Assembly (NCBI GenBank): GCA_964540095.1
Contig: CAZILH010000004.1
Span: forward strand, 1-50,680
From: CALMZN01 sp964540095
GTDB taxonomy: Bacteria; Patescibacteriota; Patescibacteriia; UBA1558; GWA2-36-10
DNA: 50,680 nucleotides
Direction of reading: 5' to 3'
This document shows positions 48,442 to 50,680 of this stretch, piece after piece; within the stretch, counting starts at the first letter, position 1; the number at the start of each line of letters is the position of its first letter. Under the pieces are notes generated by a model. It was not told the DNA's origin, did not search any database, and was given only the letters and a program-made list of their open reading frames with translations. A program made the position numbers and the translations under genes.

Positions 48442-48720
48442 ATGGATTTCGAAAAAAAACGAACACAAGAGGGGATTAAACCAGCCGATGAACTAAAATA
48501 CGCCATGGAAGGTTTAGATGGTGGTGATTGGGGAGAGCTTGAAAATTGTCTTAATGCTTTTGCGGCAAAAGTGTCAGAAAACGGTCCTTCGGCCGAAGAG
48601 AGAGAAGCTTTAAAAAGCACTTTGGGTACTTTAAAAAGTCGAATTGAATCTTCTGATATCCCAGAAGTATCCAGAAGTAGAGTGGCCAAGGCATTGGAAT
48701 CGGCCGAGAGCTCTTTGTAG
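48442..48720 (+). CDS. Small helical protein with DW motif, unknown
   Basis: 92 residues, soluble. LKYAMEGLDGGDWGELENCL followed by NAFAAKV resembles the C-terminal domain of the 47373 product (LAVEMAEKSDWDQLGVSLDS, LAKRM). The second half (SAEEREALKSTLGTLKSRIE) is another helix pair. It may be a free-standing version of that domain. Function unknown. Confidence 0.65.
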   Translation: MDFEKKRTQEGIKPADELKYAMEGLDGGDWGELENCLNAFAAKVSENGPSAEEREALKSTLGTLKSRIESSDIPEVSRSRVAKALESAESSL

Positions 48721-48798
48721 GCTAAGGCCTCTTAAAATATATAAGAATTTTTTAGTTGGTTTACTGAGGAATAATTTTTTAATTATCCTAATAAAATT

Positions 48799-49320
48799 GT
48801 GAAAAAAGTTATTATTGGTATAGGCATACCAGGATCTGGAAAAACTACTGTACTTAAAGAATTCGCCCAAAAATATGGCTACGCTTATATTTGTCCTGAT
48901 GATATTAGGGAGGAAGTGTTGGGTGATGCTACTGATCAATCAAAAAATAAAGAAGTGTGGGCAGAGGATCATAGAAGAATGGGCAATTTTTTAGCTCAAG
49001 GAAGAACTGTTGTTTTTGATGCCACTTTTACTCACGCTAACGGTCGTAAAAGTTTTCTTGATTTTGCTAGACAAAGTGGAGCCGAAAAAATTCAAGGTAT
49101 TTTATTTGACACTCCATTGGAGGTAGCTCAAGAACGTAATTTGGCCAGAGAGCGTCAAGTGCCAGAACACGCTGTCAAAAGAATGAGTGACGATTTAAGT
49201 GCAAATAGACCAGTCATTGAAGATGGTCTGGACTCTATTTTTACGCTCAATGAATATCAACAGTTAATTGATGTAGAAAGAAGAGGTGGTAGTAATAATG
49301 AGCATAAAAATTTTATATAA
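48799..49320 (+). CDS. P-loop kinase (AAA_33 / polynucleotide-kinase-like)
   Basis: 173 residues starting at a GTG. Walker A IGIPGSGKTTVLKEF at residues 8-22, YICPDDIREEVLGDATDQSK with the base/phosphate-binding Asp, RRMGNFLAQGRTVVFDATFT as Walker B-like strand and the lid Arg region LARERQVPEHAVKRM. This order fits the AAA_33 group that includes T4 polynucleotide kinase and zeta-toxin-like kinases. Substrate not predictable: an RNA or DNA end, or a small molecule. No antitoxin-like partner is adjacent. Confidence 0.82.
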   Translation: MKKVIIGIGIPGSGKTTVLKEFAQKYGYAYICPDDIREEVLGDATDQSKNKEVWAEDHRRMGNFLAQGRTVVFDATFTHANGRKSFLDFARQSGAEKIQGILFDTPLEVAQERNLARERQVPEHAVKRMSDDLSANRPVIEDGLDSIFTLNEYQQLIDVERRGGSNNEHKNFI

Positions 49321-49328
49321 ATTAATTT

Positions 49329-49994
49329 ATGAATCCAAATTTCAAAAATAATTGGTTAAAAATAGGTGGAGGAGTAATTTTGCTAGTTTTACTCATTTGG
49401 TTATTTTTTATAAAATTCAATCAAAAAGCAACCGCGCCAAATAGCGAAAATTTAAATATTAATACTAATGAAAATTTGCTGTCTACCACAACTATTGTAG
49501 ACACGCCATTACCACAAAACACTATGCCAATCGTAAAAATACAAACCAGCAAAGGCGACATCACTATTGAACTTTTTAATAATGACGCGCCCAAGACCGT
49601 GGCCAATTTTCTGACTTTAGTTAATAAGGGTTTTTATGATAATGTAATTTTTCATCGGGTAATTTCTGGCTTTATGATCCAAGGCGGTGATCCCACTGGC
49701 ACTGGACGCGGTGGACCGGGCTATCAGTTTGCTGATGAGCTGGATCCCAAAGCCGCCTCTTATCAAGCTGGCTATGTGCGTGGCACAGTTGCCATGGCCA
49801 ATTCTGGCCCCAACACTAATGGCAGCCAATTCTTCATTATGCACCAAGATTATCCGCTAGATCACAACTACACTATTTTTGGCCGAGTAGTGACTGGCCT
49901 GGAGGTGGTGGATGCTATTGCCACTAGCAAAACAGATGCTACTGACAGACCGCTAGAAGAAATAAAAATAAAAAAAGCAGAAGTAGTAGAATAA
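49329..49994 (+). CDS. Cyclophilin-type peptidyl-prolyl isomerase, membrane-anchored
   Basis: 221 residues. N-terminal helix IGGGVILLVLLIWLFFIKF anchors it, then a spacer of about 40 residues and the cyclophilin domain: FHRVISGFMIQGGDPTGTGRG with the catalytic Arg, GTVAMANSGPNTNGSQFFIM and NYTIFGRVVTGLEVVDAI. It would catalyse proline cis-trans isomerisation in proteins outside the cell membrane. Followed by a terminator. Confidence 0.93.
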   Translation: MNPNFKNNWLKIGGGVILLVLLIWLFFIKFNQKATAPNSENLNINTNENLLSTTTIVDTPLPQNTMPIVKIQTSKGDITIELFNNDAPKTVANFLTLVNKGFYDNVIFHRVISGFMIQGGDPTGTGRGGPGYQFADELDPKAASYQAGYVRGTVAMANSGPNTNGSQFFIMHQDYPLDHNYTIFGRVVTGLEVVDAIATSKTDATDRPLEEIKIKKAEVVE

Positions 49995-50012
49995 TTAAAA
50001 AATAATTGTCTT

Positions 50013-50038
50013 AAAAAAACGGCTTTGAGCCGTTTTTT
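50013..50038 (+). terminator. Terminator after the cyclophilin gene
   Basis: AAAAAACGGCT-TTG-AGCCGTTTTTT, a perfect symmetric hairpin usable from both strands. Confidence 0.9.
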
Positions 50039-50053
50039 GTTGTATAATTTTAT

Positions 50054-50085
50054 GCAAAAAGAATAGAGAGTTGACCAGACTCTCT
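50054..50085 (-). terminator. Terminator of the 50133 gene
   Basis: Stem AGAGAGT/ACTCTCT with a 7-base loop, followed on the minus strand by ATTCTTTTT. Confidence 0.8.
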
Positions 50086-50132
50086 ATTTCCAGTGTTGGG
50101 GGTGTTTTTGTTTAGGTCAGCACCGGATGGTG

Positions 50133-50498
50133 CTAGGATTTCGGCGGAAAGGTCGCCAGAACATAATCACGGCGGACATCGTAGGAGAAAAGACATCCCT
50201 GGGCTTCATCGAGTTGACGCTGAGCCTCGGCGACCTTGTCGGCCAGCAGCTGTCGGCGTTCTTGCAGGTAGTTACGGACATCTTCTTCCGAGGCAGGCAG
50301 TAGATCCTCCTTGAGAAGCATCTTACTGGAAGCCAAACGAACCCACTCAACGCGGAAATCGTCCATTACTATCATGCCGAAAGCGTCTTCTTTCACCTCA
50401 GCCACGATACAGGGGATGAGTCCCGTTGTACTTCCGAGTGGATTCTTCTGTTCCCACAGCATCAGAAGTCCTTGGCGCACTTGACTGATCTCGATCAT
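50133..50498 (-). CDS. Small soluble protein, accessory cassette, unknown
   Basis: 121 residues starting MIEISQVRQGLLMLWEQKNP. The start at 50498 has AAAGGAT upstream; the frame is open for 19 more codons through the promoter, so those are not part of it. Beta-rich first half (GLIPCIVAEVKEDAFGMIVM, FRVEWVRLASSKMLL) and a charged helix (EEDVRNYLQERRQLLADKVA). No family recognised. Complete private unit with promoter 50546-50574 and terminator 50054-50085; GC-rich relative to neighbours. Confidence 0.7.
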   Translation of the reverse strand: MIEISQVRQGLLMLWEQKNPLGSTTGLIPCIVAEVKEDAFGMIVMDDFRVEWVRLASSKMLLKEDLLPASEEDVRNYLQERRQLLADKVAEAQRQLDEAQGCLFSYDVRRDYVLATFPPKS

Positions 50499-50545
50499 GA
50501 CGCACCATCCTTTATTGGTTTTGGGGGTGTACAAAATAATAAAAT

Positions 50546-50574
50546 ATATTAGCATTTGTTGTATATTCTGTCAA
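50546..50574 (-). promoter_or_regulatory. Promoter of the 50133 gene
   Basis: Minus strand: TTGACA (50569-50574), 17-base spacer ending in TGC (extended -10), TAATAT (50546-50551). Confidence 0.8.
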
Positions 50575-50612
50575 TGATATGCTGTGTAAGCTATTCTATT
50601 AGGCCCTAGACC

Positions 50613-50641
50613 TTGCCAAAACATTATAATTCTGTTATTAT
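50613..50641 (+). promoter_or_regulatory. Promoter of the typA-like gene, predicted leaderless
   Basis: TTGCCA (50613-50618), 17-base spacer ending in TGT (extended -10), TATTAT (50636-50641), eight bases before the ATG at 50650. Confidence 0.65.
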
Positions 50642-50649
50642 TCGACCCT

Positions 50650-50680
50650 ATGGAAATTAGAAACATCGCAATTATCGCCC
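50650..50680 (+). CDS. Start of a translation GTPase, probably TypA/BipA
   Basis: Only ten codons are in the window: MEIRNIAIIA. TypA/BipA proteins commonly begin MxIRNIAIIAHVDHGKTT, whereas the LepA of this window begins MEKIRNFCIIAHIDHGKST. The call rests on this short match and on a good promoter just upstream. It could be another member of the same GTPase superfamily. Confidence 0.55.
   Translation, partial: MEIRNIAIIA

Noticed and set aside
48799..49320. Zeta toxin of a toxin-antitoxin pair
   Set aside because: The fold is similar but no short antitoxin-like gene is adjacent, so the broader kinase call was kept.
50093..50314. Plus-strand open frame of 73 codons
   Set aside because: Antisense shadow of the SD-bearing 50133 gene; Arg/Pro/His-rich, as expected for a reverse frame of GC-rich DNA.

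Overview
The window looks like a chromosome segment of a Patescibacteria/CPR (Parcubacteria-type) bacterium. It is AT-rich, uses the standard code and packs short-spaced or overlapping genes on the + strand. Its gene content is typical of that group: DUF4012 protein, MurJ, a VirD4-like ATPase without visible secretion partners, a PduL plus AckA acetate/ATP module, ProRS without the editing insertion, and many small family-specific membrane or helical proteins. Placement below the phylum level is inference only.

Layout. 1-162 is the end of a matrixin-like metalloprotease. 169-2640 is a minus-strand accessory island with two secreted proteins, a 16-codon ORF, a degenerate response-regulator receiver and three copies of an unassigned structured RNA, each followed by its own terminator. 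2652-9490 holds a ZIP metal transporter, an unknown membrane protein, a SpoU methyltransferase, a PfkB kinase, PduL-AckA and an acidic membrane protein. 9498-10327 is a minus-strand unassigned ncRNA and a small GC-rich gene. 10416-17753 has recJ, an RNase H, holB, a beta-propeller lipoprotein, frr and rseP. 17755-24693 has proS and the rod-shape cluster mreB-mreC-mreD-mrdA, then greA and a second mreB. 24695-27310 has a glycosyltransferase, a ComB-like protein, a small minus-strand gene and RNase P RNA. 27364-37634 is an envelope glycan locus (initiating sugar transferase, three GT4 enzymes, two multi-pass GT-C-like proteins, DUF4012), followed by murJ and lepA. 41076-46701 has a membrane protein, the VirD4-like ATPase and dnaX. 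46753-47195 is a tRNA-Gln with wrecked tRNA-like copies on both sides. 47219-49994 is a run of small helical proteins, a P-loop kinase and a cyclophilin. The window ends with a small minus-strand gene and the start of a typA-like GTPase.

Two expression styles coexist. Several + strand core genes lack a Shine-Dalgarno sequence and have a -10 box only 6-8 bases before the ATG, which predicts leaderless mRNAs. The minus-strand accessory genes are visibly GC-richer, and most have a TTGACA-17-TAtaat-like promoter, a clear AGGAGG-type ribosome site and a strong hairpin terminator. The most unusual signal is the triplicated RNA at 1535-2569. Its helix, its pseudoknot and its pairing with the following terminator are all preserved by compensatory changes, which points to a transcription attenuator or riboswitch class that I could not assign.
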